Shown here: positions 1 to 13,500 of the stretch, in pieces
Layout of the letters: each line of letters begins with the position of its first letter
How positions within the stretch are numbered: position 1 is the stretch's first letter
DNA from: Emergomyces orientalis
Lineage: Eukaryota > Ascomycota > Eurotiomycetes > Onygenales > Ajellomycetaceae
Length of the DNA: 64,000 bases
NCBI GenBank assembly: GCA_002110485.1
Contig: MOWL01000067.1
Location: 310,001-374,000, forward strand
Direction: 5' to 3'
Position numbers and translations under genes: made by a program
The notes under the pieces: generated by a model
What the model saw: the letters and a program-made list of their open reading frames with translations, nothing else
Database searches by the model: none
What the model was told of the DNA's origin: nothing

Positions 1-9
1 GCAAACCAT

Positions 10-3000
10 TTAATTGTTCCCAGCAAGAACATTCAAATACCCCTTCTTAGTCAACCTCGTAAAATCAATAAACGTCGGAGCCGACGATGCCTGTTTCTGC
101 TGCTCCGTGCCGGATATTTGTTGTAGCTCATCCGCAAATTCACCCGGAGCACCTGCAGCAGCACCAGCACTAGCATTAACATCCTTCTCATCGCCGCCCG
201 CAGCGTTACCAGCAGAAGTAGGAGGTGGCGACGACGGGTTCCCACCGCCACTACCACCACCACCTGCGCCGACGGCTAAATCAGCCAGATGCTGCAATGA
301 GCGCTGCTCAGTCGGTCCCACAATTGGCGGCGCAGATCCAGGTCCCGATCCCGCGCCGCCAGCAGTAGTGGTGGCGCCCTGTGTGCCTGATTGTCGGGCC
401 TTTGCGAGTTTCGCTTGGATGAAGCCATGTATACACCCATCCCAGCTAGGCGTGGCGAAGATATTCTCAAACTCTCCCGCCGTAGCTGAATATTTCTCCC
501 GATGAGAAATAACCTCAAGCGCCTTCTCTAGCGACTCCCAAGCGTCAATCGCAAGGTCCGGCAAGTCCGTGATTTCAAGTAGGGTGAGCACAGCAAGTGA
601 GAGGAAGTGGAGGTGGAAGGGGGAGGGAGGGGTCGGGATTGTTGTTGATGTTGTTGTTTCGGAGGTGTGGGATTGTGATTGTTTGTAGAGGATGTCGATG
701 ATGACTTCAGCTGGGTAGAGGATTTCGGATGGGGTGTAGGTGAACAAATGTCGTTTGAGGAGAAGGGTGATGAACCAGAACATTAATGGGGAGAGCTCCT
801 CGATACGTGCGGTGGCTAAGTTGTCACCGCTGCCGTCTAGCTGAAGCTGTTCGACATCCCTGATACGATTCAGTTGGCCGTACATGTTGCGTTTAAGAGC
901 GCGGCTGGCGCCGTAGTTTGATAGCGTATATGGTGTGACATCGAAAAGGAGGTCATGAATTTCAGTCAAGAGCGTTGAATAACCTAACAGAAATCTAGTT
1001 GTCAGCCTCTATATCGCTAGGAAGAGATAAATAATAATAAAAGGGGGGGCGGGGCGTAAAGAACATACGCGATATTTGCAGCGTTACAACACCAAATATC
1101 TGTCTATCTTCAAGCGTGGCCGTTTCGTTGGCGTCGAAAAGGTCAGGCCCAGCCACGGCAACGGTGTGCCATCTTGATAAAATGCCAACGACAGTCCAAT
1201 TGCGACGCGCAATGTTCCCATCAGAATCAGGATCAGTGTCATCTGGATTGCTAGTCCTAACCTGACCCAGACTTTTGGCAATATGATATGACAGAGGGTA
1301 CGCAACCTCCAAAAGCACCGATTTCGATAGCCCATTCTGACCACGTAGATTTTCCGGCCCACGAGTGTCAGCCTCAAGCACCATCAAAAGTATGCTTTGG
1401 AGAAGAACGAAGTTAGTCGACAATGACCTGGAAGATGGCTCTTCCCGAAAGGAGGCGTATATCCGATCCTGAGCCTTTTCGAACGTTGGAATCTGTTGGA
1501 ATTGATTCCCAGCACGAAACAAATTCGCGCCTGTAACTGCATAAAGACAATGTAAAAATGCCTCCTGGATTTGGCGATTACATTGTTGGAGATGATCGCG
1601 GAATCGATCCCTTGAATTAGGCAACACGGGTAAAATGGGATGGATATGATGGTAGTAACTGTTGGGGTGTTAGTGAGCACCTGGTGTTTATCAGCTCAGC
1701 ATGGGAACGTTGAATGTTGACTTACGCGTCAAAGATCTTTTCATCCAACTCCACAAGAGGTTGAAATTCATCACCCAACCCACTGATTTCAGGTTGCTGT
1801 CCTGCTGCAGCACCTCCCTGCGACCAGAACGGCTGGCTAATTTTAGTAGATCCATTTGTGAGGAGTGGACTGGAATACACATCGGCGCCGGCGCCGCCAT
1901 CTCCCTGAGGAACCTGAGATTGTTCTTTACTTGGTGTCTGGACAGGCCAGCCTCCTACAGACGATGGACGCCCATTTTGAGAAAATGGAGGCTGCATAAA
2001 GGTGTTCGGAAGCCCCTCTGACATAGAATATGTCCTTTTGCGGGATAAAAGATTGCCTTCCACTGGGGATGAGAATTCCTGATACCCTCGCGGAGACGTG
2101 TCCCCCTGCACTGGCTGGTACTGCATGTCAGATTGGGCAATTCCAGGGTGCATTTGGCTTTCAAGGTTGTTGATACGGTCGGCAAGGTCTTTTATATACC
2201 TATCAAACGATCTTAGTCTCCGAAAAAGTGTTTTTTGTTTTTAAGCCACTAGTTGGGGAAGTGTAGGACGCACCCTTTGCTAGGTCCACGTTTCATGGGA
2301 ACCCTACTGAATTCACAAGTCGCATTGGTACGGCGACAGTTAGAGCAAGTCTCAACTCCTGCTTCCGAGGTTGCATCACAGCGAACCTATGGTTTTTGTT
2401 AGCTAAATATAAGCTTATACTAGAAAATTATATAGTTCGACCCACCTTCTTGCGCCTACACTCGTCACAGGCCCGAGAAACCTTGGATCGCTTCCGTCGC
2501 GCACTCTGATCACCATAGCTCAAGTCATGATTGGGATCAGCTCCAACTTGTTGATTTGGCGTGAACTGAAGGAGATGAGATTGCTCTTGTTGTTGCTGCT
2601 GCTGCTGTTGTTGTTGTTGTTGTTGATGATGATGGTCGTCAGGCGTAGCGCGGTTCATATCTGTCGCGCCAGAATTCGACTGGCCCAGGACCATCGACTG
2701 GCCATGACCAATTCCATTTGCAGAGCCATCATTGACATTGATATTCGCAGTAGAAGCCTCGCGCGACAATTCAGCAGAGAGATGCAGCTCGTCCGCGGTC
2801 AGGTGTCTCGACTGATTGGCGTAGTAGGACATGGTGGCTTGACCGATTTGCGCCGCGTTGGGAGAAGGGTACGAGTGAGCCGGAGGGATCTCAGAATGAT
2901 CTCTGGAATCCATGGTATCTGGATCACTTCCAGGAACGGCAGAGCGGGATGGTTGTGCCAGAAGCGGGTCTCCGGATGATTGGTGGTTCGCGGTATAGTC

Positions 3001-3024
3001 CTGAGCAACGCGGTTGTCTGCCAT
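10..3024 (-). CDS. Zn2Cys6 transcription factor, Rgt1-like
   Basis: Five exons on the minus strand: 3024-2446, 2386-2274, 2199-1726, 1658-1069 and 983-10, giving 909 residues ending in TAA. All four introns are GT-AG and every phase matches. The N-terminal third is low complexity with a His/Gln run near residues 125-145. A Zn2Cys6 cluster follows, with Cys186, 189, 196, 207, 210 and 217, split by intron 1 just after CDECRRKK. After it comes PMKRGPSKGYIKDLADRINN, the linker and short coiled coil typical of the yeast Rgt1 group. The remainder is a fungal transcription-factor middle region and a Gly/Ser/Ala-rich stretch near the C-terminus. Rgt1 proteins repress hexose-transporter genes in the nucleus when glucose is low. 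The DNA-binding class is certain; the glucose role is inferred from the cluster and linker. Another sugar or acetate regulator of the same class is possible. Confidence 0.9.
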
Positions 3025-5370
3025 GGGCAGAAGAAGGGAAGCAGACTTTCCTTGAGTCTAGGATGCCATTCGAAGGGGGCAAGGGGGAAATGAACAGTTA
3101 GCCTCGGGTGACTAGCAATTTGCAACGAGGGCCCACTGGCGACCAACGTTGTCACCACCGGGGTAGACAGGACTCACGAGAGCAAGCACGCGGGGGGGCA
3201 GCTTTTTTCGATGATGATCGCATATATGGACTATCTATGGTAGGGCTTCGAGACGGAGGACGGGAATTGTTTTATGCGGATGATTGGGGGAGACGGCGAA
3301 GGGAGAAACAAAACGGCGGAAGGAAGGGAATGGATTAATAAAGACCCGTTGGGGGGGAGGCTGAAAAATAAGCTTATAAATAAAACAGGGTGGGTCATGT
3401 GACTTGCCACTATGTGAGAGAGGTTGAACGTGGTTCGTTATTATCTATCTAGTGGCTAGCGGCAGCTAATATATGTGTGTGTGTGGGTCACGTGGGATAG
3501 GGCTTGTGTAGGACCTCCAACACACTAAGTAACTAACTAGTTTAGGGTTGGTTTGATTATATCATCGAATTTTTGGCAGTTTATAACCTCCGCAGCCCAA
3601 AGACGTGCCAACTTCAAACGAGAACAGGGCAAACCATCCACATCATGTGTGTATGGAAGGATTTCGTGTACTGGGTATACTTTCTTTTATCCGAAGAGCA
3701 AAGTATATCCACATTCATCCTGTCGGCTCTGACTTCTTCCTCCCACTGAATCTATTTTTGTGACCACATCTAGCATGGTTGGAATCAACCAACCAACTAC
3801 CAACTTTTCGGCTCATATCCTTGGGGTACATGATGAGGTGCTATTAAAGAACGTTCAATGGCTGTTCTAAGTACAATATTCTGGAAAAATATATACAGGA
3901 ACCTCGATTGCGAGATTATCACCAGCAATGGTTGCGAACCCTGATGAGGGAATCTGCCATTTCGTCCCCCCTTATCCTGGGATCACTATTTATTCCTGAG
4001 ATGCGTCGTCTAGGCCCTACCTATGGATGTAGGTATATACATGGCTTCAATGAGGATTGTGTCAATTAACAGCACAGATGAAGTCAAGGGGCTTCAATCA
4101 TATACCGGTGTGGTAACTTTTCCTGCTCGCGACTATCATCGTTTCTCGCGTCAACAACAAACCGGACCCTTTCTCCCAAAAATCAAATGCCAGCAAATGC
4201 CGCAGCAAATTCACGATCAGCTATCCTCGAAAAATTCCTCCCGTCCTCATCCATTGTCAGTCAGCAGCAACAAGCCACGAGCTTAGATTCCACGGTGGTG
4301 GCATGGCATAAAACGCCACGCCTTGCCGTGCAAATTGGATCACATGAAGCTATATCTATTTCTAGATCTTCAATGAGGACCCGCACTTGTTTTCAAATCC
4401 ATGGCGGACCATACCATACCATGTCATCATACACAATTGAAATTTGTTCTCCGCACAAGAAGTCGACAAAGACTCTACTCCGAACAAGGCACCCATTGAA
4501 CTCCGCTTTATGTCAAATCGGTAATGTAATTTGAGTGCAAGGAGTAACCTGCTCAGTCAGCCAGTAACGACATATATGCATGCTCCCAAGAATAATGGCA
4601 TTGATTTAGATAGTTTTAGGGTCCTGGGCGGACAATCTGGCTTGGCCAATGGCTTGTTATGGTCAATCTGAACTATCTTCAGCTCGAGTAACTTTGTCCA
4701 TCCCCGGAATGCAGAACGCAAGTATCGAGGATGATAATCAGCGCACGGAAGGGAAAGGAGACAAGAATAGTTTGACTAGAAGTGGCCGGGGAGAGAAATA
4801 ATACACAAAAGCTTTCCGGACAAATGGGAGCATGAACTGCCTGCCCCTTGCCAAAAGCGGGTCTGCAAGCTTACTCTCTCCAAAAGACCCATAAAGCTGC
4901 CCACTGACTTTCCTTCTGGCGCCTGGGGCCTTTTTGGTGGGGTGGAAAGCCTGAAACGGCCGGCAGCTGGACAGTGCTGGAGGAGAGCGCAAAACTTTCA
5001 ACGAACCTAAAGAAATAAACATTTAAAGTGGTAAGTGAAGTGGGACTCAATGCATAAAAATATGTTTTATAATGGAGTCACATAGCTAATTGCCTATTCA
5101 GGTAACTACATGGGCCTTTTTGATAGTTTAGAAGGAATGATATATGCGTGGGGCCGACCATGCCTCGCCCCGCCCCGCCGGGTCCCACCCCGCCACGGAA
5201 GATGGAGGTATAAATTTAGAAACAGAAACCAACCTCATCGCCAGCGCAACGACCAATGCCTTAGCCAAATAGCTTTGTAAACTAATAAATTAATGAAAGC
5301 TAACCTTTTCTTTCGCATAAAAATATTGTGATCAGGCTAGAATCACCCATAATACTTTTGTTGGATTTTA
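3025..5370. other. Upstream region of the Rgt1-like gene, no gene seen
   Basis: This 2.3-kb stretch holds only short, unsupported frames. The first 350 bases are probably the leader and promoter of the minus-strand regulator. An E-box CACGTG lies at 3489-3494, about 465 bases upstream of the start codon. A C-rich tract sits near 5155-5195, shortly before the LINE insertion. Confidence 0.6.
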
Positions 5371-5389
5371 TCTTAGCTATCTCATTATC
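5371..5389 (+). repeat. Left target-site duplication of LINE-A copy 1
   Basis: The 19 bases here recur at 10558-10576 with one C/T difference (T5385 against C10572). The pair brackets the LINE exactly between its 5' end and its (AAT)n tail. Confidence 0.85.
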
Positions 5390-5508
5390 ACCGAATCTTG
5401 GGAAACCTCATCAAAAATTATTTTATTCTTTTACATCTAAATCGCGATCGCTTTCGTACTGCAGAGGGTCTTGAAGGGCATCAGCTCGCTCACACACTCT
5501 CAAACACC

Positions 5509-6860
5509 ATGGTTGAGGCTGTGAGCGTGAGTGGTGGTGCAGGGAATGTGGGTGCGCGCGCGGCGCGACGCGTACCTGGAGCCGCGCAGGCAGGAGATGC
5601 AGCAACAAATGGTATGACAGCAACACTGCGCATGATCACCAAGGCTCTTAGAGAGGGGGAGAAAGACAAGAAAATTAATAAGAAAGAATTACTGTATATT
5701 CAGAGAGCTCTGAAAACAGTGAATGAGCTCAAGAAGAATCTGCTTGACAATATATTAAAGAAGCTAGAGAACACTACAAGCACATCACAGCAGAATGAAA
5801 AATGCAACATGTTGAACAGTGAGACCTCATGAGCGCGCATAGCAGCCAATGAAGGGCCACCAGCAAAGATAGTAATCAAGCATGTATTGAGAGAGGTGGT
5901 GATATCTCAACACAACTGTAATACACTGGCAGTGAAGAAGCACACCCCAGAGGCCATTATTAAGAAGATGAATGAAGCTATCAAAGACATCACTGCTGGC
6001 ACAGTGATGGCAGCAAGATACATATCCAGCAGAGACCTGATTCTTGTCATGAATACACTCAGTACAAAGACTGAATTGATGAAAAGCAGTGAATGAATGA
6101 AAAAATGAGAAGACAAGATACATATAAGAAAGAAAATGTATACAGTATTAATCAAAAGTGCTTCACTCAAGATCATTAGCTGAGACAAATCAGAGAAAGC
6201 AGTGAATAATGTGTACAAGCAGAATCTATCACTGAGATGCAAAATGCTTATTCACAAGATAACAAAGTGTCTAGCTAAGCAACAGAAATCACATGAAAGC
6301 ATCATCATACATGTAGCAACATCACAACAGACAAATACTCTAGTGAAAAGTGATATTATCTTGAGAAATGAGTTCTGCATGATTGAAATCTTTTATAGAG
6401 AGGCTCAAGTCATCTGGTGCTACAGCTGTCAGTGATACAGGCACATAGCTAGATTTTGCTGAAAAGGGGATGTCTGTGAACACTGTGCAGTGAAGAGACA
6501 CACAGACAAGAGCTGCACAGCACTGTTAGAGAGAAAAAAGACAGTCTGCTGCAACTGTGAAGAGACACACTCAGCATGAGCAGCAAACTGTCTGGAACAG
6601 CGCGCAGTGGTGGAACTAGCTAAAGAGACACTCAGAAACCAGCTGCAACACTTTGTGATACAGATCTCTGATGAGAAAGACTGAATCATATTCAGAAAAC
6701 ATGACAGAATTACAGACAAGAAAACACAGAGTAGTCAGTGAAGAGTGAGAAGACTCACTGATGTGTTCAGAGTAAATACATAATAGAAAGACTCTTTAAA
6801 TGAGTATATACACTTCACATGATTGATTGACATGCAGGATCAGAATATGGGTGAACAATG
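5509..6860 (+). pseudogene. LINE-A copy 1 ORF1, Gag-like protein, broken
   Basis: Begins at the ATG shared with the copy at 46593 (both read MVEA). The early part is a charged, helix-prone region, and the later part carries CCHC zinc knuckles around 6420-6600 (CYSC, then CEHCAV with a His, then CCNCEE with a His). Such ORF1 proteins bind the element's RNA during retrotransposition. The frame is interrupted many times, mostly by TGA, for example after ETS at 5829 where copy 2 has TGG. The ORF1 stop overlaps the ORF2 start in the bases ATGA. Confidence 0.8.
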
Positions 6861-9800
6861 AGTGAACAACTTCAAATACTGCAATACAATGTGCATAACT
6901 CAAGTAAAGTGATGAATGTGTTGCTGGCCAAGCCTGAAACAGCATTAAACTACAATATTATTGCGCTACAAGAGCCATGAATGCATGAGAGAGCTGGCAG
7001 TGGCACAACATGTTCAATTAACTGTGATTTTTGGCAGACAGGCATGCAAAATAAGAAGGCTAGAGTGAGGTTTCTCATCAACAAAAGACTGGCAGCAGAG
7101 ACATGGGAGGTTAGAGCAGTAACAAGATACATGATACTGTTAACTATCATCACAGCAAAGGGCCCAGTGCTAATACTCAATGTCTATGCCACCCCGCCAG
7201 GCAGCTACACAATGGTGCCCGAGGACTCCCCCATTCTGCAACTACAGATGATGATGAAAGAGGCAGAGGTGTTGCTACAGATGCAGAACCAGAAGACAAG
7301 TACACAAGCATGTAATCATGAGACACCTGTGCAACAAGCAGAGATGATAATACTAGAAGACTTCAATGTACATCACTCAAGCTGGGGAGGGGAGCGTGTG
7401 AGGCACGATTTTGAACTGGCATGAAAGCTTATAGCACAGATGAATACTCTCAACTTACAACTGATAACATCACAGAGTGAGATCACATGGCAGAACTGTA
7501 ATAGTACTGAAACAACTCTGAATCTGATCTTTATGTCAGAAAACCTGAATGAAGGGATGTTAGAATGCTGAGTGGCACATGAAATAGACATGGCATCAGA
7601 TCATCTATCAGTGATTATCAGACTTGCTATCAATGTGTCTGTCAGATTGAGAGAGAGATGCAACTGACAATAAGTGAACTTACAGCTGCTACAGCAGAAT
7701 TGTCTGAATCTTAGATGCTGCAGAATCTTCATCTCAACAGTAGAAATTGATGAATATGTGAACTATCTCAGCAAGTTTATCAGCACACTGACAGATAAAC
7801 ATGCTAAACACGCTCATGTCTGTGAGAAAAGCCACTCATGATGATCAAAAGAGATAGCAGAAGCTGTCAGTGAATACAAGCAAGTGATGAGAAGCACTCA
7901 CAGCACTGAAAATGAGAGAAAAAGAGCACAGAACAAGCACAACAGAGAAATAAAGCTTGCAAAGACTGCAAACTTTCATGATTTAATGAACAGTGCAGGC
8001 ACTGACTCTAAGCTGCTCTGAAAGCTAGTTAAGTGAGGGCACACATGCACTCATGAGTTCAAGCAACCTGCAAGATTATCATCACTTAAGAAAGCATCTA
8101 GCACTTTAGATATGCCTGAGTCTTTGACATCTGTGTTTCAGGACAAGACTGAACTGCTGCATGAGAGATTCTTTCCTGAGCCACTATCAGTCAGTAAGAT
8201 GAATATACAGAGAGATATTCAATCACAGAGTGTGAGTGACACACTAGAAATCACAGAGAAGATCATGACAACAATTATAGTCAGATTGTCAAATGACAAG
8301 ACATCAGGTGCTAATGGCATTCTCAATCAATTTCTTAAAATGCTAGGGCTGAACTTCATCACAGCAATGACTAAGCTCATTCAAGCCTGCTGGTAATGAA
8401 AGCACTATTCACAGGCATTCAAGACAGCGCGCACAGTGATGCTTAAAAATCCAGGCAAGAAAGACTACAGTGAAGCTGAAGCTTGGAGACCTATAGCACT
8501 GCTAGACACTGTAGAAAAAATTATTGAAACTGCAACAGTAAGAGAAATAAGACATCTCATGAAGAGTCATGAAATGTTGCCAGCTCAACAGATGAGGGCA
8601 TGCAGTGGGCACTCCACTGAGACAGCACTTGCACTACTGCTAGCACAAATTCGCACAGTATGGGAGAAGCAGAAAGCAGTGTCATCAGTGTTATCACTGA
8701 ATATCTCTGAAGCATATGACAGAGTGCTCAGAAGATGCTTGATTCACATTTTTAAAATGAAAGAACTACTCAGATATCTGACTGAATGAGTTGATTTATT
8801 CATGCAAGATCACAGAGCCACACTAGTATTTAATAAGCAGAAGACAGAGATCTTCAGTGTGAACACAGATATTTCACAGAGATTATCACTATCACTCATT
8901 CTATTTCTTTTTTATAATGAGAAGCTGCTGCGCATCTGCTTATCACACAACAAGTCAGTCAGCTGCATAGAATTTGTGGATGATATCAATATTCTGGCTT
9001 ACAGTGACTTCACTGAGGCAAACTGCGCACAACTAGCACAAGTGCATGCTGAATGTGCACATTGAGTGAACAGACATGGAGCAATCTTCATATTATAAAA
9101 GTATGAACTTATGCACTTCACTTGAGCACACACAAGGTTTAATCTGGAACAGCCACTACAACTATCACAGCGAGAAATACCACCACAGAAGGAAATGCAG
9201 GTGCTAGAAGTATGACTTGATTCCAAGCTGAGATGGCAAGGTCATATAAACAGAGTTATAGACAGATTAAAATTGCAAATAGAAACTCTTACACAGATCA
9301 CACAGTCAACATGGAGCCTCTCTCTTCAGCAAGCCTGTAGAGTCTATAATGCTGTGATCAGGCCAGCTATCACATATAGCACACTGGCATGGCATCAACC
9401 GCAGGCAACTCAACAAGAGCCTTGACAACAGTGCCAGCTGTTAAAAGGTCTGGAGAAGTTTCAAAATGAATGTCTGCACATCATAGCAGAAGTCTATAGA
9501 GCAACATCAATCACCTCACTGAAAGCTGAAACATTTACACTGCCAATAAGTGTGTATCTTGATGAAATGGTGACTAAAGCAACTGAGCAGCTTAGAGAAA
9601 CAGAAGTCATGAAACAGATACAGCAAGCATGTGCACAGATCAGAATCAGACTTCAGTGTGAAGAAAGCAGACATGTGATACCAGTGAAAACTGTACTGCA
9701 TTCAGTAAAAATACAGCAGAAATGAAGTGTGCAGTGAATGAGAGAAGCAAAACAGTACAGAGAGAGAGAGAGTCAGTTAAATTATTTAACTGATTAATTC

Positions 9801-10268
9801 TTCAAAAAATGAGTATGAAAGAAATCAGTAATTAGATAACATAACATTTGAAAAGCATGCACTACATCATTAAAAGAACTGTTTGACAGACCCTCAGACA
9901 TCAAGCAGCTAAAGTGGCATGAGGGCCTGAGCAAGGCTTGAAGCTCACTAATAGTTCAACTATGCACAGGCAAGACAGGCCTGGCAGCATTTTTATATAG
10001 AAGAAAAGTGCCAGATTTTCCCACACCAGTGCCCATGTGAATATGAGCATGAAACTGTGCTTCATGTGATGATGCACTGCACACAGTTCAGTGCAGAGCG
10101 AGCGGAGTTGGAACACAAAGAAAGAGTGAATAAGAGATGACTATTGAACACAGCAGAGAGACTGCACAGATTAATTATATGATGATTAAAACAGAGTATT
10201 CTTGAACAGTTCACTCTGGCCAAAGCTCTGAGTGAGAGACAGGGCAGACAAAGACATAAAAAGTGACA
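6858..10268 (+). pseudogene. LINE-A copy 1 ORF2, endonuclease-reverse transcriptase, broken
   Basis: From ATG 6858 the reading MSEQLQILQYNVHNS opens an apurinic-like endonuclease domain. It includes the IALQEP block, LEDFNVHHSSWGG near 7350 and MASDHL near 7590. Reverse transcriptase follows, with WRPIALLDTVEKI near 8490, SLNISEAYDRVL near 8700, GISQ-like and FVDDIN near 8970, and the downstream thumb region. A C-terminal zinc knuckle (CPCEYEHE-like) lies near 10030. The recognisable blocks up to 9065 are in one frame. The interruptions are mainly TGA where copy 2 keeps TGG (for example 7422 and 7568), with a few TAA. The right end is approximate. The element is dead by substitution. Confidence 0.8.
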
Positions 10269-10369
10269 GACACTTTCAGTGAGAGATTTTCTATGTTGAA
10301 CATTTATTACTGAGAGTAGTTGTGAGTGATCTTGTTTTTCTTTTTGATATGAGATATCTCTTTCTCTAA

Positions 10370-10387
10370 GAGCAGCTGTGACTGCTC
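10370..10387 (+). other. 3'-end hairpin of LINE-A copy 1
   Basis: GAGCAG at 10370-10375 pairs with CTGCTC at 10382-10387 around the loop CTGTGA. The hairpin lies in the 3' UTR about 170 bases before the tail. The same stem occurs in copies 2 and 3. LINE reverse transcriptases often recognise a 3' stem-loop in their own RNA, so this is a candidate recognition element. Confidence 0.55.
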
Positions 10388-10557
10388 TGCAGTATTTTGA
10401 AGATGTTAAAGAGTGAAATAAATCTGAAGATCAGAGAGTTTTTAGTTCAGTGACAGATCATGTCTGTCACAGAGTTTTTCTTACTTTGTATATTAAGCAG
10501 AGCCCCACATATCCTTGTGATTAAGTGGTGTAGAAATAATAATAATAATAATAATAA

Positions 10558-10576
10558 TCTTAGCTATCTCACTATC
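10558..10576 (+). repeat. Right target-site duplication of LINE-A copy 1
   Basis: Follows the (AAT)n tail directly and matches 5371-5389 at 18 of 19 positions. Confidence 0.85.
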
Positions 10577-13500
10577 TAGGCGGGGAAGTGGGGGCGGGGA
10601 GAGGAGGGGGAAAACGGCATAATTGGGCCCCATTTATTGCCTGGAATCTCGCCTAACTGCCAAGCAAACATGAGATTACAGAAATTCTCCCGAAAAGGAA
10701 GAAAAAGAAAAGAAGAAGAAAAATCCAAGGCTAGAAATGGCAGTTATGTGTCTATTTATGAACAGAAACGCGCTGTAGTTTAGGGTTCTGCCGCGCTCTC
10801 CACTCAATCTCAAACTATTACGAGCGCACGGCTGCTCCTTTGAAGTTGACAACGTGCCTAACACCATTGAATAAATCTGTACAATAGTGTACCAGAAATC
10901 GAATGAGGGCTATTGTCTATGGCACATAATTTAAACCTAGGTAGGTATGCAACTACTTATCGAGGCGGTTATTGGCACTTGCAAGAATATGCTCGTTGAT
11001 GGTTCGATATATGGCAAATAATGCACATCTCAATTAACTTTATGCGGGGCAGGAAATTTAGCAGCTACTTCTCAAGATGGATTAGAGGGGCATGACTCTT
11101 TTCTTAAGCAATCCTAAGAACCAGTAGGGAGAAGAGGGTATAAATACTTAGGTATGTATTGTGATGCACATCCCTAAATACATGTACATACATCCCATTT
11201 TGTCGTAAAGCGAGGCCCGCATTATGTAGGGACAACCCGTACTAAATAAACGCAATCCATAACTGGCTACTCTCATTCCTCATGGACATAGCATACTTAT
11301 AATATTCCAGCCTCAACATGCGCATGTAATCGACAGAGTATCAATATTTAGGTATATAAATATAGCACAGCAAAACAAAACACAGCACAGATTGATCACT
11401 GGGCTAAATGGCCAGTAAACGATGTTTGAAAGATTAATAATTTACGCCATTAATATAGAAATTTCAATCCTCGCCCTGCGTGTTCCTAGGCCGTGCGAAA
11501 TGAAGATAGTTTATGTAGAGTAGAAATTTGACTTTCTACGGTGTATTAATCGTTCAGTTTCAAGGGAGAAAGGCAGATAGATACCCATTGAGAAAGAGCA
11601 TCGTCAGATATCTCAAAAATTGATGCCACAGCTCTGATACGAATAACCGAATTATATGGGCATGATGTACGCACATACCTAGTAGGTACTAGTTATTGGG
11701 ATTCCCATCCTTCGTTAAATATACACCCAGATTGAAAGCATCATAGCCCAATACCGCAGGCTAAGATTGCATGCTGTTTTAGTCGCTTTACCGACAAAAA
11801 GATTCAATTAAAGAAAAATAAACAAAAATAAACATCTATCATGATCAACCTGGTATTTCCCTCCCATTCTTGGAACCCCTTAGCCTTATCGACCGTCGTG
11901 CTTTGTCACATAACCAAGCCTGCCCTAGCCTGATGCGGAGAGGAGAAGCGCAGAAGAGGATAGAAAGCCTAAGATAGAACAGCAGAACCCCCCAAAGTTC
12001 ACCAATATTATGGGCCTTTCTCCATAGCAAGCGGATTGATGTGGGGAGAGGGGCTTCGTCCAGCAAACACAATACACAGTAAAAATGAATAATTCGTGGG
12101 GTGTTGGTAACACAGCACGAGGGGCCGCAAGGGCAACACGATCAGTTTCAACTAGGGAGGGGATAGGACAAGATATCGCATCACCCAACAGCAAGGCCCG
12201 CCCCGCTCCGTCAAGCGCAAGGCTCAAAGATCTGAACAATCCACTCCACCAGCAAAGCCGCAGAAGTACACTAGCAGAAGCTAACGATGTAGCCCCTGCA
12301 GCCTAAAATAGAGCTTTTTTCCCGCATCGAAGAAGTCGGGGTTCGCGCGAGCCCACCCCTGCGACTTCAAGCTCTAAGTCTAATGCATAGAAGGTTCGAT
12401 GAGTTTTCTAGCGCGAACACCAACCATTGCCAGGGGCTGGGCCTTAAAAATTTCGTTCAGCCCGATTCTCCGTGGCGCTTTAGGGCGGGTTCAGAGTTTT
12501 GGGCAAATCTAGCCGACCCGGGGGACGAAAAGCTGAGGACTGGGGCCGTCGAATGGTGTTGCTGGTTTTTTCCATATGATGATCAGCAGGTTTCGTTCTA
12601 GGTTGAAGTTAGTTGTTGAGGTGTTGATGCTGTGTGTCGAGGCGTGGGGTTGTGAATCCAAAAATAAAGCTGTGGAGTTTTGTGGACTACTTTTCTTCAT
12701 TCATTGTCCGTGAAAACACCTCAAAACTGAATGGTATACTCCGTAGTGGGTCGCGGGAATGTGATAATGGTGGGAAGGTTGGCATTTGATGGTTTGGCGG
12801 ATGTGATATTATTCATCAAAAGTTATTATCTTACAGCTTATGAGCACGTAATTATTCTTCGTCATTTACTGAGCACCTGATTAGGGTTGAACGGGTGGGC
12901 GTCCGCATCCGGAGCTCGTTCATGCAAAATAATATGAGTTGAAACGTTATATGCGGCTAACCCACAGGTGTATGTTAAGATGAAAATACGTAGATAAGAT
13001 GCGATGAGAGAAGAAAGAAATGTGAGACACTATGAAAATCCGTATAATGATACGATTCCAGTCAACAACAAAATCTCTAGTGTAAAAATACAACAACGAG
13101 AATAATAATAGAAACTGGTATACTCCAAAGTATCTAAGTAGGCAGATACCCCTGGGTACCAAGCATCCATCCCATCTACGCCAAGATATCACCATCCCGA
13201 AACAAACGACAAAGACAAAATAACCCACGAAACTATTCGACGCAAAGGAAAACTTGAAGGTTACAACGAAGAAAAGGAGAAAGAAGACCGGGAAAAGGTC
13301 GTTCGATGTTTACGCAGCGCCCATGTATTCGGCCCCTTCGTCTAGTCATTTCCACAAATCCATACGTGGAGTCCATAGAAATGGAAACCCGGTCTCGGCT
13401 GTAGTATCCAAACCCCCAAACTGATCTGCATTCATCATTCCATCGCAAACCCATCCAATGATGAGCGCCTTGAAAATTGTCGGGAGTCGACCACCGGGTT

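Larger units (their letters stand above)
5390..10557 (+). mobile_element. LINE-A copy 1, non-LTR retrotransposon, mutated
   Basis: A full-length-looking 5.17-kb non-LTR element of Tad1/I-like organisation. It has a 5' leader, ORF1 with CCHC zinc knuckles, ORF2 with endonuclease and reverse transcriptase, a 3' UTR with a hairpin, and an (AAT)n tail. A 19-bp target-site duplication flanks it. No RNase H is visible after the reverse transcriptase. It is AT-rich and CpG-poor and both ORFs carry many stops, so it is inactive. It aligns by eye along its whole length with the copy at 46487-51895 and in reverse with the copy at 57407-64000. Confidence 0.9.

Noticed and set aside
14..505. Plus-strand frame of 163 codons, Pro/Ala/Cys-rich
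   Set aside because: Antisense to the Gly/Ala-rich last exon of the Rgt1-like gene. Composition explains it; no domain.
2527..2979. Plus-strand frame with a poly-Leu run
   Set aside because: Reverse reading of the CAG-type (Gln) tract in exon 1 of the transcription factor.
12085..12306. Plus-strand frame of 73 codons in the gene-poor region
   Set aside because: No domain, no splice context, and an equally long frame on the other strand.
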